64,000 nucleotides of DNA from Trinickia sp. Y13 (GCF_029522115.1 NZ_JAKWFK010000005.1:62001-126000); one strand, 5' to 3'; counted from the stretch's first letter, positions 34,113 through 44,116 are shown. The notes: a model not told the origin generated them from the letters alone. Numbers and translations: made by a program.

Positions 34113-34799
34113 ATGAAGCGCGTCGCAACCTACCTTGCGCTCGCCTGCGGGTTCTGCCTGCCGGCTGCGCACGCCAGTCCTATCGGCGTCACCGATCCGT
34201 CGGGCGGGTATTACTCGCTGCATTTGACGAGCCTGAAGGAGGCCCGCTTCAAGCGAACGATCAAACAGCAATTCGACTTCAGTTGCGGTTCTGCGGCCGT
34301 GGCGACGCTCCTGACGTATCAATACGACTATCCCGTCAGCGAGCAGCAAGCCTTCGTCGAAATGTTTCAACGCGGCAACCAAGACAAGATTCGCCGGGAA
34401 GGCTTCTCGCTGCTCGATATCCGCTCGTTCTTGATCTCGCGCGGCTTCCAGGCCGACGGTTATGAAGTGCCGCTCGACAAGCTCAACGAGACGAGCACGC
34501 CTGCGATCGTGCTGATCGTCGAACATGGTTACCACCACTTCGTGGTGGTCAAGGGCGTGCGCAACGGGCGCGTGCTGATCGGCGATCCGGCCAACGGCAC
34601 GCGGGCGTTGTCGCAGCGCAGTTTCGAGGCGGAGTGGCAGGACCACGTCGTGTTCGTCATCCACAACCGGCATGAAACGGCGAGGTTCAATGATCCGCGC
34701 GACTGGCACGTTGCGCCGTCGGCGCCGCTCGATACCGCGATTGCGCGCGACGGTTTGTTCAATGTGGTCGTGCCGAAACTCGGGCCGGGCGAATTCTGA
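34113..34799 (+). CDS. periplasmic C39-family peptidase (FapD-like)
   Basis: A 228-residue exported protein: signal peptide MKRVATYLALACGFCLPAAHA, then a C39 papain-like domain. The catalytic set is present: oxyanion Gln and Cys in KQQFDFSCGSAAVATLL (about residues 52-67), His in HGYHHFVVVKGV and Asp in IGDPANG. There is no ABC transporter fused, unlike bacteriocin exporters. A stand-alone periplasmic C39 protein with adjacent repeat proteins and an outer-membrane barrel is the arrangement of fapD in Fap functional-amyloid operons. Likely to cleave partner proteins after GG. Confidence 0.86.
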   Translation: MKRVATYLALACGFCLPAAHASPIGVTDPSGGYYSLHLTSLKEARFKRTIKQQFDFSCGSAAVATLLTYQYDYPVSEQQAFVEMFQRGNQDKIRREGFSLLDIRSFLISRGFQADGYEVPLDKLNETSTPAIVLIVEHGYHHFVVVKGVRNGRVLIGDPANGTRALSQRSFEAEWQDHVVFVIHNRHETARFNDPRDWHVAPSAPLDTAIARDGLFNVVVPKLGPGEF

Positions 34800-34807
34800 G
34801 AACAGCG

Positions 34808-35437
34808 ATGATATTCGAACATCTGAAGGCGGCGGGCATCGTCACCGCACTATGCAGCAGCCTATGCGGCTTCCAGGCGGGCGCGGCAGTCAGCGATTCG
34901 CCGGCGATCGCGAGTGGTTCGGTCAAGGCGCTGCAGGGCATGTCGGAAGGCGAGCTCGTTTTCGCCGATGCGAACGTTGCACCCGATTCCCGCACGCAGG
35001 ATGCCGACCCCGCTTGGGCGTCCGCCGATCTCGTGGCGATAAGCGGGGACCGTCTGGACGAAATGCGAGGCGGGTTTGACTTGCCGTCCGGTCTGATGGT
35101 GTCGTTCGGCATTTCGCGGGCGGCGTTCGTGAACGGCAACCTGGTCGCGCAAACGAGCTTCGACATTCCGAATATTGCCGATATGACAGCCCAACAGGCG
35201 CAAATGCTGGCGAATGCGAACACCGGAGCGCTGATCCAGGTCGGGCCGCACAACTCTGTGCAACAGGGCACACTGCCGGGGCTGACTGGCGCGCTGATCC
35301 AAAACACGCTGAACGGCCAGCAGATCCAATCGGTGACGACGATCAATACGAGCGTGAATTCGCTCGGCGCATTCACGGCGACGAATTTTCTGTCGACGAT
35401 GAACGGCGCGCTGGTCGGTGCGGTGCGTCCTCGCTAG
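34808..35437 (+). CDS. exported protein with double-glycine motif, second
   Basis: A 209-residue protein with an N-terminal signal (HLKAAGIVTALCSSLCGFQAGAA). It contains AISGDRLDEMRGGFDLPSG, matching the LDExRGG motif of the 148-residue neighbour. After it come Asn/Gln-rich strands (QQAQMLANANTGALIQ, GALIQNTLNGQQIQ, SVTTINTSV). It starts 8 bp after the peptidase stop and is the last rightward gene of the unit. Probably another C39 substrate or an assembly factor; the family is not recognised. Confidence 0.75.
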   Translation: MIFEHLKAAGIVTALCSSLCGFQAGAAVSDSPAIASGSVKALQGMSEGELVFADANVAPDSRTQDADPAWASADLVAISGDRLDEMRGGFDLPSGLMVSFGISRAAFVNGNLVAQTSFDIPNIADMTAQQAQMLANANTGALIQVGPHNSVQQGTLPGLTGALIQNTLNGQQIQSVTTINTSVNSLGAFTATNFLSTMNGALVGAVRPR

Positions 35438-35440
35438 GCC

Positions 35441-35607
35441 CTTGTGCAGTGTTCGGCGCTAATCGGCACTTATGGAGCCGCGTCTTCGCGCCCGTGGCGG
35501 CGTTGCAAATCCTCGCGATGCCACTGGGCATCGCTGCGGTTTGCGCCTTGCCACCAACGCGAATCCGCAGGCCCATAAGCACCGCTTAGCACCGAACACT
35601 ACACTAG
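35441..35607. repeat. 167-bp near-perfect palindrome
   Basis: The outer arms, GTGCAGTGTTCGGCGCTAAT near 35444 and the complement of ATTAGC-like sequence in CGCTTAGCACCGAACACTAC near 35583, pair at most positions over about 38 bp. Inner arms continue to a central hairpin GCGATGCC-ACTG-GGCATCGC (35515-35534). The centre at 35524 is equidistant from both ends. The segment lies between convergent genes. It may be a MITE-like element or a bidirectional terminator; no flanking target duplication was identified. Confidence 0.7.
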
Positions 35608-35651
35608 CAGTGGCCGCACGTCGTGGCGGCGGGCATATTTGCGTCGGCGGA

Positions 35652-37070
35652 TCAGAACGACATCGGGACGCGCAGCGAGAGCGTGAGGTCCGGCGTGTCT
35701 CGCGTGAGGCCGGCGCCGATCGAGAAGTTCAGGGTGGTTGTCGGCGATAGCCGGTACGAGTAGCCGATCAGCAGCGTGCCGAGTATGACGCGCACGGAGC
35801 CGGGCACCGTCTGTCCGTTCTGCGAGGTGGGCAATACGATGCTCTGGTCGTAGCCGATGCTGACCGACGCTTTCTCGTTCAGCGCGAGGCCCATCCCGAT
35901 GTTGAATCCCCAGATGTCGCCCGGTTGAATTTTGCCGAGGAACTCGGTCTGTCCATCGCGCAGCGTGAGACTTTCGTCCTTGCCGAAGCTGTGCAGGTAG
36001 CTGAAGTTGCCGAAGAACACGACGGGGTCGGTCGGGAATAGCCACGTGAGGCCCGGCTGGATCGCGAGGAAGCCCGAGCCGGTCGGTTGTTGCAGAGGCA
36101 GGCCTGTATTGGCGGTCGTGCCCACGACACAGGACACGACGCAATCGGTGACGACGTCGAACGGGCTTTTGCCCGTGGCCGACTTCAAGCGCAGCCAACC
36201 AATGTAGTAGAACTTGTCCGGACCGCCCTGATTGAACTGATAGCGCAGCGTCGCTTCGACATCGCCGAGGCCGTGGCCGTTGCTGCTGATGGTCGTATTC
36301 GCGGCGGTGCCGACGAAGGGCTCTCTCGCGACGGTATCGTTGGTTTGATAGACGTACGGCACGCGCACTTCGAGTTCCATCCGGTTCGTGAGCCCGTACC
36401 GTAGCGCGACGCCGCCTGTCAGGGTCGTCGTCTTGACCTCGCTCACATTGATGAGTCCAATCAAGAGCGCCGGAACGATCGTGTACCCGACGAGCGAGAT
36501 CTGGTTTTGCGAAGAATAGGAGAACTGGAAGTAGGGCTCGACGACGAATGTATGGCGGGGCGTCAGCACGCCAGGCTGGTCGAAGATCGGGGCGACAGCG
36601 GGCGGATGGGTATCCGCGACGGGGGCTTGGCCAACCGGTGTTGCAGGCGTGCCGGCCTGATCTGTGCGACCGGCATTGGCGCCTGCGTTTTCGCCGCTCT
36701 GCGGGACGGCGCCCTGTGCTGCCTGATCGGCCTGGACCGCCTGCGCTGCCGCGGTCGCGCCGCCGGTCGCCGCGACTCCAACCGGCAGACCGTTGGCATC
36801 CGTGCCGCCTGTGGCGTGCCTGCTTTCGAGCTGGCTCGCATTCAGCCTACGGCTCAATTGCCGAAAGTTTCCCTCTTCATCGGCAAGCTTGCGTTTCAGA
36901 GCCTCGAGCTCTTTGAGACGCTGATCGACTTCCGCGCGCAGCGCGCTGATGTTTGCCTCGCCGGCCTGGGCTGCCTGGGTTTCGAGCGACTGCGCATGGG
37001 CTTCGACGCAAAATGCCAGGAGCGCCGCATAGCCGATCGCGCTGAACTGCCGAAATGGCACGCACTTCAT
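35652..37070 (-). CDS. outer-membrane beta-barrel protein, FapF-like
   Basis: A 472-residue protein. Signal peptide MKCVPFRQFSAIGYAALLAFCVEAHA, an N-terminal coiled coil (about 40-80, EVDQRLKELEALKRKLADEE), an Ala/Gln-rich linker (about 95-155), then DQPGVLTPRHTFVVEPYFQFS leading into about 12 amphipathic strands and a terminal Phe (RVPMSF), typical of outer-membrane barrels. The coiled coil plus GxLTP-type entry to a barrel matches FapF, the pore that exports Fap amyloid subunits. It lies convergent to the glycine-rich cluster. Export of those proteins is an inference. Confidence 0.82.
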   Translation of the reverse strand: MKCVPFRQFSAIGYAALLAFCVEAHAQSLETQAAQAGEANISALRAEVDQRLKELEALKRKLADEEGNFRQLSRRLNASQLESRHATGGTDANGLPVGVAATGGATAAAQAVQADQAAQGAVPQSGENAGANAGRTDQAGTPATPVGQAPVADTHPPAVAPIFDQPGVLTPRHTFVVEPYFQFSYSSQNQISLVGYTIVPALLIGLINVSEVKTTTLTGGVALRYGLTNRMELEVRVPYVYQTNDTVAREPFVGTAANTTISSNGHGLGDVEATLRYQFNQGGPDKFYYIGWLRLKSATGKSPFDVVTDCVVSCVVGTTANTGLPLQQPTGSGFLAIQPGLTWLFPTDPVVFFGNFSYLHSFGKDESLTLRDGQTEFLGKIQPGDIWGFNIGMGLALNEKASVSIGYDQSIVLPTSQNGQTVPGSVRVILGTLLIGYSYRLSPTTTLNFSIGAGLTRDTPDLTLSLRVPMSF

Positions 37071-37226
37071 GGGGCTTCTCCATGTCAGCCTGCGGGTCGA
37101 CTCCAATGGACTTCGATGACGGATCGAAGATACAAGCCCGATGCCCGCGCGTATGTGCGCTCGACCGCGTCCTGGTCCCCAGCGGCGATCACGCTGCATT
37201 CACACTGCTACCGCCGCTTCTCTTGA

Positions 37227-37247
37227 GTCTTATATAAGACATAAGAC
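37227..37247. promoter_or_regulatory. palindrome with repeated half-site upstream of acnB
   Basis: GTCTTATATAAGAC (37227-37240) is a perfect 14-bp palindrome, directly followed by another half-site ATAAGAC (37241-37247). It lies about 110 bp upstream of the acnB start and in the divergent region shared with the outer-membrane barrel gene. The pattern fits a GntR-type operator; which gene it controls is not settled. Confidence 0.65.
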
Positions 37248-37357
37248 ATTTGACGTTGCCGGACGTTGCCACTAAAATCGCGGTCGAAGCTGTGCCGGCA
37301 GCCGACTCGGCGTGCCCCAGGCCTCCCTATGAACCGCGATACCAGCAGGTGGTCCCC

Positions 37358-39943
37358 ATGCTTGAAAACTTTCGTGCTCACGTAGCCGCACGCGCCGCGC
37401 TCGGCATTCCTCCCCTCCCGCTGACGGCCGAGCAGACCGCCGAGCTGGTCGAACTGCTGATGAATCCGCCCGCCGGCGAAGAGCAAACGCTGCTCGACCT
37501 GATCACGCATCGCGTGCCCGCTGGTGTCGACGAGGCCGCTCGCGTGAAGGCGGGCTTCCTGGCCGCGGTCGCCAAAGGCGAGACCGTCTGCGCGCTGATC
37601 TCGCGCACCCGCGCCACTGAACTGCTCGGCACGATGCTCGGCGGTTACAACATCCAGCCGCTGATCGAGCTGCTGGCGGACGCCGAAGTGGGTGTCTCGG
37701 CCGCTGACGCGCTGAAGAAAACCCTGCTGATGTTCGATCAATTCCACGACGTCAAGGAATTGGCCGACAAGGGCAACGCCAACGCCCGCGCCGTGATGCA
37801 AAGCTGGGCCGACGCCGAATGGTTCACGAGCCGTCCGGAAGTGCCGCAAAGCTTGACCGTCACCGTCTTCAAGGTTCCGGGCGAAACCAACACCGACGAT
37901 CTGTCGCCCGCCCCGGATGCCACCACGCGCCCCGACATCCCGCTGCATGCGCTGGCCATGCTGAAGAATGCGCGTCCCGGCATCACGCCGGAAGAAGATG
38001 GCAAGCGCGGTCCGGTCAAGTTCATCGAGTCGTTGAAGGAAAAGGGCCATTTGGTCGCGTACGTGGGCGACGTGGTCGGCACGGGTTCCTCGCGCAAGTC
38101 GGCCACTAATTCGGTGCTGTGGTTCACGGGCGAAGACATCCCCTTCATCCCGAACAAGCGCTTCGGCGGCGTCTGCCTGGGCGGCAAGATTGCGCCGATC
38201 TTCTACAACACGATGGAAGATGCCGGCGCGTTGCCGATCGAACTCGACGTCTCGAAGATGGAAATGGGCGACGTGGTCGAGCTGCGCCCCTACGAGGGCA
38301 AGGCGCTGAAGAACGGCGAAGTGATCGCCGAGTTTCAGGTCAAGTCCGACGTGCTGTTCGACGAAGTGCGCGCCGGCGGCCGCATTCCGCTGATCATCGG
38401 CCGCGGGCTGACCGCCAAGGCGCGCGAGGCATTGGGCCTGCCGCCGTCCACGCTGTTCCGTCTGCCGCAGCAACCGGCCGATAGCGGCAAGGGCTTCTCG
38501 CTGGCTCAGAAGATGGTCGGCCGCGCGTGCGGGCTGCCGGAAGGCCAGGGCGTTCGGCCCGGCACGTACTGCGAACCGAAGATGACGTCGGTGGGCTCGC
38601 AAGACACGACCGGCCCGATGACGCGCGACGAACTGAAGGATCTGGCGTGCCTCGGCTTCTCGGCCGATCTCGTCATGCAGTCGTTCTGCCATACCGCCGC
38701 TTATCCGAAGCCTGTCGATGTGAAGACTCACCGCACCCTGCCGGACTTCATCAGCACGCGCGGCGGCATCGCGCTGCGCCCCGGCGACGGCGTGATCCAC
38801 TCGTGGCTCAATCGCATGCTGTTGCCCGACACCGTGGGCACGGGCGGCGATTCGCACACCCGCTTCCCGATCGGCATCAGCTTCCCAGCCGGTTCGGGCT
38901 TGGTCGCCTTTGCGGCCGCCACCGGCACGATGCCGCTCGATATGCCGGAATCGGTGCTGGTCCGCTTCAAGGGCAAGATGCAGCCGGGCGTGACCCTGCG
39001 CGACTTGGTCAACGCGATCCCGCTCTACGCCATCAAGCAAGGCATGCTGACGGTGGCCAAGCAAGGCAAGAAAAACATCTTCTCGGGCCGCATTCTCGAA
39101 ATCGAAGGCCTGCCCGATCTGAAGGTCGAGCAAGCGTTCGAGTTGTCCGATGCATCGGCCGAGCGCTCGGCCGCAGGTTGCGCGGTGCACCTGAACAAGG
39201 AACCGATCATCGAATACCTCAACAGCAACGTCACGCTGCTGAAGTGGATGATCGCGCAGGGCTACCAGGACCCACGCAGCTTGCAGCGCCGTATCAAGGC
39301 GATGGAGCAGTGGCTGGCCGACCCGCAACTGTTGTCGCCGGATGCGGACGCCGAGTACGCAGCCGTCATCGAGATCGACTTGGCCGACATCCACGAGCCG
39401 ATCGTGGCCTGCCCGAACGATCCGGACGACGTGAAAACGCTGTCGGACGTGGCTGGCAACAAGATCGACGAAGTGTTCATCGGCTCGTGCATGACCAACA
39501 TCGGTCACTTCCGCGCCGCGTCGAAGTTGCTCGAAGGCAAGCGCGACATTCCGGTCAAGCTGTGGGTCGCGCCGCCGACCAAGATGGATCAGAAGCAATT
39601 GACGGAAGAAGGGCACTACGGCGTGTTCGGCACAGCCGGCGCGCGTACCGAAATGCCGGGCTGCTCGCTGTGCATGGGCAACCAGGCGCAGGTGCGCGAA
39701 GGCGCGACGGTCATGTCCACGTCGACTCGCAACTTCCCGAACCGCTTGGGCAAGAACACGAACGTGTATCTGGGCTCGGCGGAACTGGCCGCGATCTGCT
39801 CGCGCTTGGGCCGCATTCCGACCCGCGAGGAGTACATGGCCGACATGGGCGTGCTGAACGCCAACGGCGACAAGATCTACCAATACATGAACTTCGATCA
39901 GATCGAAGACTTCAAGGAAGTGGCAGACACCGTGACGATGTAA
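37358..39943 (+). CDS. acnB: aconitate hydratase B
   Basis: An 861-residue AcnB, the main TCA-cycle citrate/isocitrate isomerase. The N-terminal HEAT-like domain ([25 protein letters not shown]) and the swivel domain precede the catalytic domains, the AcnB order. Iron-sulfur cysteines are seen in [12 protein letters not shown] and [12 protein letters not shown]. Length matches E. coli AcnB (865). The ATG at 37358 fits the family N-terminus; upstream in-frame sequence to 37250 is not coding. It ends at a clear terminator. Confidence 0.96.
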   Translation: MLENFRAHVAARAALGIPPLPLTAEQTAELVELLMNPPAGEEQTLLDLITHRVPAGVDEAARVKAGFLAAVAKGETVCALISRTRATELLGTMLGGYNIQPLIELLADAEVGVSAADALKKTLLMFDQFHDVKELADKGNANARAVMQSWADAEWFTSRPEVPQSLTVTVFKVPGETNTDDLSPAPDATTRPDIPLHALAMLKNARPGITPEEDGKRGPVKFIESLKEKGHLVAYVGDVVGTGSSRKSATNSVLWFTGEDIPFIPNKRFGGVCLGGKIAPIFYNTMEDAGALPIELDVSKMEMGDVVELRPYEGKALKNGEVIAEFQVKSDVLFDEVRAGGRIPLIIGRGLTAKAREALGLPPSTLFRLPQQPADSGKGFSLAQKMVGRACGLPEGQGVRPGTYCEPKMTSVGSQDTTGPMTRDELKDLACLGFSADLVMQSFCHTAAYPKPVDVKTHRTLPDFISTRGGIALRPGDGVIHSWLNRMLLPDTVGTGGDSHTRFPIGISFPAGSGLVAFAAATGTMPLDMPESVLVRFKGKMQPGVTLRDLVNAIPLYAIKQGMLTVAKQGKKNIFSGRILEIEGLPDLKVEQAFELSDASAERSAAGCAVHLNKEPIIEYLNSNVTLLKWMIAQGYQDPRSLQRRIKAMEQWLADPQLLSPDADAEYAAVIEIDLADIHEPIVACPNDPDDVKTLSDVAGNKIDEVFIGSCMTNIGHFRAASKLLEGKRDIPVKLWVAPPTKMDQKQLTEEGHYGVFGTAGARTEMPGCSLCMGNQAQVREGATVMSTSTRNFPNRLGKNTNVYLGSAELAAICSRLGRIPTREEYMADMGVLNANGDKIYQYMNFDQIEDFKEVADTVTM

Positions 39944-40001
39944 GCGCGCCTCTCCACTACGGCGCGTCGCTCGCGCCGTAGCATTCGCCCGTCACGTGAT
40001 G

Positions 40002-40034
40002 GCACCGTAGGCAAGACGTCTACGGTGCTTTTTT
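40002..40034 (+). terminator. intrinsic terminator after acnB
   Basis: GCACCGTAG (40002-40010) pairs with CTACGGTGC (40020-40028) and is followed by a run of T to 40034. A second hairpin, CTACGGCGCG/CGCGCCGTAG (39957-39981), lies just upstream. The pair stops acnB and overlaps the end of the leftward MFS gene. Confidence 0.8.
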
Positions 40035-41259
40035 ATCGCCCTTGCGTTTCCAAGCAAGCGCCGCAGGCCAATCGCGCGGCTTTGCGATCGGCGTTGCGCT
40101 GCGCGAAGCCCGCCATCGCCCACACGCCAAGGCCGGCCACCGCCAGCAACGCACCGACCCAGCCGGGCGAGGTCCAGCCGAAGCCGCCGGCGATCGCGAG
40201 GCCGCCAAGGAACGGCCCGAGCGCATTCGCCGTGTTGAATGCCGAGTGATTCAACGAAGCGGCGAGGCTTTGCGCATCTTCGGCAACATCCATCAAACGC
40301 GTCTGCAATACGGTGCCGAGCGCACCACCCACCCCGATGAGGAAGACGTCGACTGCGATCGTCCAGACGTTCGCCGCCGCCAATGGAAAGGCCAGCAGCG
40401 TCAGCGCGCTCCAAACCAGCAAGAGCCCGGCGGTGCGCATCAACGCGCGATCCGCGAACATCGGCACGACGAGGTTGCCCACCGTGAGCCCAACCCCGAA
40501 GATGCTGAGCACCAACGAAGCCGTGCCTACCGACGCGTGGGTGACCGACATGAGCACGTTGGCCAAGTAGGTATAGACGGCAAACAAGCCGCCGAACCCG
40601 ATCGCGCCGATACCGAGCGTGTACCAGACCTGGGCGCGCCCCAATGCGCTCAATTCGCGCAGCGGGCTGGCGCCTGCGGCGGCCGGCGTGGAGGGCGCCC
40701 ACAAGCGCACGCAGGTCATCGTGATCGCGCCCATCAGGGCTGCGAAGCCGAAGCTCCAGCGCCAACCGATCGCATGACCGAGCCAGTTCGCGAACGGCAC
40801 GCCGATGATCGTGGCGACCGTGAGCCCCAGAAACATGCGGCCGACGGCGACCGTGCGACGGTTCTCGGGCACGAGCGAGCTGGCGACGAGCGCCGCAACG
40901 CCGAAATAAGCGCCATGCGGCAAGCCGCTGATGAAGCGGAACAGGAGCATCCACCCGTAGCTTGGCGCGAGCGCGCTCAGCGTGTTGCCCACGGCGAACA
41001 ACGCCATCAGCGCGATCAGGAGATGCCGGCGGTCGAGCCTTGCACCGAGCACGGCCAGCGCGGGCGCGCCGACCACCACGCCCAATGCGTACGCGCTGAT
41101 CACGTGGCCTGCCACCGGTGCGCTAATGCCCAGGCCTTGCGCGAACAGCGGCAAGACGCTCATCGTCGCGAACTCGGTCGTGCCGATCGCGAAACCGCCT
41201 ACCGCCAGGGCGAAAAGCACCCACGCCGTCTTGTTCTTTGCCGCTTCAATCCGTTGCAT
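40033..41259 (-). CDS. MFS transporter, AraJ/YdhP-like exporter
   Basis: A 408-residue, 12-helix major facilitator. The N-terminus (VLFALAVGGFAIGTTEFATMSVLPLFAQGLG) is that of the DHA1 AraJ/YdhP/CmlA-like group of sugar and drug efflux proteins. The loop 2-3 motif appears as GARLDRRHLL. The start at 41259 (MQRIEAAKNK) is preferred over the longer frame. No neighbouring gene suggests a substrate. Confidence 0.88.
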   Translation of the reverse strand: MQRIEAAKNKTAWVLFALAVGGFAIGTTEFATMSVLPLFAQGLGISAPVAGHVISAYALGVVVGAPALAVLGARLDRRHLLIALMALFAVGNTLSALAPSYGWMLLFRFISGLPHGAYFGVAALVASSLVPENRRTVAVGRMFLGLTVATIIGVPFANWLGHAIGWRWSFGFAALMGAITMTCVRLWAPSTPAAAGASPLRELSALGRAQVWYTLGIGAIGFGGLFAVYTYLANVLMSVTHASVGTASLVLSIFGVGLTVGNLVVPMFADRALMRTAGLLLVWSALTLLAFPLAAANVWTIAVDVFLIGVGGALGTVLQTRLMDVAEDAQSLAASLNHSAFNTANALGPFLGGLAIAGGFGWTSPGWVGALLAVAGLGVWAMAGFAQRNADRKAARLACGACLETQGR

Positions 41260-41344
41260 TCTCGTTCGCCGTAGCCAAGCGGTGTTTACCCGCAAAGCAG
41301 CCATTCTAGTGGCATGGCGAAAAGCTCGCTCGCGGCGGCGCGGT

Positions 41345-43915
41345 TTATTGCGAATCGGCGCCCGGCGGCGGCGTTTGAGGGATGTCGGGCGTCGGGGTAG
41401 GCGATGAGCCCGCGCCCGCAGGCGGAAAACCGCCGCCCTCAGGCGTTGCTCCCGTGTGCGGCCCCGAGGGCGGGGGCAGCAGCGTCGGTGCGAGTTGTGG
41501 CGCAGCGCCGGAAGCGGGTGTGCTCGATGGCGCCGCTGGCGGGGCCGACGCTGCCGCGCCGCTCGCCGGCGTGCCGATCAGCGGTGGCAGGGACGCCGGC
41601 GCCGCCGCCGATGCCGCTGCGGACGCTGGCGCTTGCGATGCGGAAGCCGCCGAACCCGCCGAAGCGGGCACCGCTTCCGAAGCCGGTGCGGGCTCGGAAG
41701 CCGGCGCAGCCGGTTTCACGGCCCGCGGCGTTCGATGCGCCGGTGCTTGCGTCTGCGGCTTCGAGCCGGACAGCCAGGCCATCCACGCCCGCAGCTTGTC
41801 GCGGAATACATCGAAGGTGCTTGGCTGCACTTCGGTGTCGAAGCGCACGCGCGCATCGATCACGCGCGCACGCAGCGCCCGTTGATAGAAGTCGCCGACG
41901 ATCGGCAGCGCGCTGTGCGCGCCTTCGCCCCAGTAATTGCCGCCCAACGTGACGCGGCCATCGTCGAAGCCCACCCAGGCGCCGGCAACGAGTTGCGGGT
42001 GCATCAGAATGAACCAGCCGTCGGTGTTGCCCTGGGTCGTGCCGGTCTTGCCTGCTACATCGGCGCGAATCCCGTAGCGCGAGCGAATGGCCGCGCCCGT
42101 CCCGCGATTGACGACATCGCGCATCACGTCGATCAACGTGCGATCGGCCGCGACCGGCAACGCCTGTTCCGGCGCGGCCGGCTCGAACTGCGCAAGCACG
42201 CGGCCGTCATGATCCTCGATGCTCGTCACCATGCGCGGCTCGAGATACGCGCCGTCGTTCGCAATGGTGGCATAGGCCGACACCATTTCTTTAACGGTGA
42301 CCGGGCTCGTGCCGAGCGCGAGCGAGGGCACCGCATCGAGCTTGCTGTCGCGCACGCCCATCGCTTGCGCGAGGCGCGCGACACGCTCGGCGCCGATCTG
42401 CTCCATCAGTTGTGCCGTGATCCGGTTGCGCGAGTAGGCGAGCGCATCGCGCAGCGTCATCGGCTTGCCGCTCGGCGGGACGTCGTCGTCAGGACGCCAG
42501 ATCTCGCCGCCCTTGAGCGCAATCTCGACCGGTTGATCGATGAACGTGTCCGTCGGCTTCGCCCCGGCCGCGAACGCCGCGCCGTAGACGAACGGCTTGA
42601 ACGTGGAGCCGGGCTGGCGCCGCGCCTGTTGCACGTGGTCGAACGGTTCTTCCTCGAAGTCGCGGCTGCCGACCCAGGCCTCGATGGCGCCGCTGCGGGG
42701 GTCGATCGCGAGAAAGCCCGCCTGCACCTGGGTTTTGTCATGACAGAGGGTGCGCACGAAGCCGCGGTCGGCGCCTAGCTGTTTCAACGCGGCCTCGTCG
42801 CTCTGACCCGCGGCGCGCGCGCTGCGATATTCGGGCGATTCGCGCATGAACGTCCTGAATAGATCGTTCGCCGGCGAGCAACCCGCACGGCCGCTCCATT
42901 GACCGTTGGCGATCGACTGCAAGGCTCTGCCCTGCAGAGCGACGGCGGCAGTGGCCATCGCCTGTAGGCGCGAATCGATCGTCGTATGAACGATCAAGCC
43001 GTCGGAATAGACGTTGTAGTCGTTCGCATCGGCCCAACCGATCAGCCACTTGCGCAATTGCTGGGCGAAATGGGGCGCGGGGCCGGGCGGCTCGACTTGA
43101 CGCTCGAAATCGACGGCTAGCGGCTTGACCTTGAGCTTATCGTAGGCGGCGGGGCTCAGACGCCCGTACTTAACCATCTGCGCGAGCACCGTATTGCGCC
43201 GCTGTAGCGCGCGTTCGGGGTTGAGCACCGGGTTGTAGTAGCTGTTGCCTTTCAACATGCCGGTGAGCGTCGCAGCTTCGAGAATGTCGAGCTCGGCGGC
43301 CGACTTGCTGAAATAGGTGCGGGCGGCCATCTCCACGCCATAGGCGTTGTATAGAAACGGCACCGTGTTCAAGTAGGTTTCGAGGATCTGGTCCTTGCTA
43401 TAGGCCATCTCGATCTTCTCGGCGGTGATCGCTTCCTTGATTTTGCGCGTGAGCGTCGGCGCGCGGCCCACTTCATCGGGGTACAGGTTGCGCGCGAGTT
43501 GCTGGGTGATCGTCGAGCCGCCCTGGCGGTCGCCGTGAAAGGTGTGCAGCGCCGCGGCGGCAGTGCGTTTCCAGTCGATGCCGTGGTGCTCGTAGAAGCG
43601 ATGATCCTCGGTCGAAATCAGTGCATCGACCATGTGCGGCGAAATCTGCTTGAGCGTGACCCATTCGCGGTTCGCCGGCTTGAATTCGGCCAGCAGCTTC
43701 CCGTCGGCCGAGAGGATCTGCGCGGGGCGATCGACGCGCGCCTTGCGGATGTCGCTAATGCTGGGCGTGAACGGAATCAACACGAGCACGTACAGCACGA
43801 CTAGGGCGGGCGGGGTCGCGAGCGCGAACAGCACGCCGCGCCGGGTCGGATGCCGCATGCGGCGCGCCCATGTGATGCATGAATCCCGGACGGTCGTTAT
43901 GAGTCGGTGCGTCAC
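41345..43915 (-). CDS. mrcA: penicillin-binding protein 1A
   Basis: An 856-residue class A PBP that polymerises and crosslinks peptidoglycan. One N-terminal membrane anchor (VLFALATPPALVVLYVLVLIPF), glycosyltransferase motifs EDHRFYEHHGID and GGSTITQQLARN, and the transpeptidase Ser in PGSTFKPF, with SRN in AYSRNRIT and KTGT in AGKTGTTQGN. The last 130 residues are an Ala/Pro/Ser-rich tail of low complexity, likely disordered in the periplasm. Single gene. Confidence 0.94.
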   Translation of the reverse strand: MTHRLITTVRDSCITWARRMRHPTRRGVLFALATPPALVVLYVLVLIPFTPSISDIRKARVDRPAQILSADGKLLAEFKPANREWVTLKQISPHMVDALISTEDHRFYEHHGIDWKRTAAAALHTFHGDRQGGSTITQQLARNLYPDEVGRAPTLTRKIKEAITAEKIEMAYSKDQILETYLNTVPFLYNAYGVEMAARTYFSKSAAELDILEAATLTGMLKGNSYYNPVLNPERALQRRNTVLAQMVKYGRLSPAAYDKLKVKPLAVDFERQVEPPGPAPHFAQQLRKWLIGWADANDYNVYSDGLIVHTTIDSRLQAMATAAVALQGRALQSIANGQWSGRAGCSPANDLFRTFMRESPEYRSARAAGQSDEAALKQLGADRGFVRTLCHDKTQVQAGFLAIDPRSGAIEAWVGSRDFEEEPFDHVQQARRQPGSTFKPFVYGAAFAAGAKPTDTFIDQPVEIALKGGEIWRPDDDVPPSGKPMTLRDALAYSRNRITAQLMEQIGAERVARLAQAMGVRDSKLDAVPSLALGTSPVTVKEMVSAYATIANDGAYLEPRMVTSIEDHDGRVLAQFEPAAPEQALPVAADRTLIDVMRDVVNRGTGAAIRSRYGIRADVAGKTGTTQGNTDGWFILMHPQLVAGAWVGFDDGRVTLGGNYWGEGAHSALPIVGDFYQRALRARVIDARVRFDTEVQPSTFDVFRDKLRAWMAWLSGSKPQTQAPAHRTPRAVKPAAPASEPAPASEAVPASAGSAASASQAPASAAASAAAPASLPPLIGTPASGAAASAPPAAPSSTPASGAAPQLAPTLLPPPSGPHTGATPEGGGFPPAGAGSSPTPTPDIPQTPPPGADSQ

Positions 43916-44116
43916 GCTGCGCTCAGCCTGGTCTGAAAAGGCTGCATGGTACCAAACGGCCGGATCTGCCGCGGCCGATCGCCGCGTGGCGCACGGCGCG
44001 CATCGCGCTCACTCAATGTCTTGCCGAAGTACGCATCGTTGCTGACAGCGCTTGTTTTTAGTTACCCGGGGATGTGTGGGCGCTCGATGTCAGGTCGCTT
44101 CACTGCGATGTTTGCC

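Noticed and set aside
37208-39883. Leftward 891-codon open frame antisense to acnB
   Set aside because: It is a high-GC shadow of acnB, with an Arg/His-rich product typical of antisense frames; acnB has full family identity.
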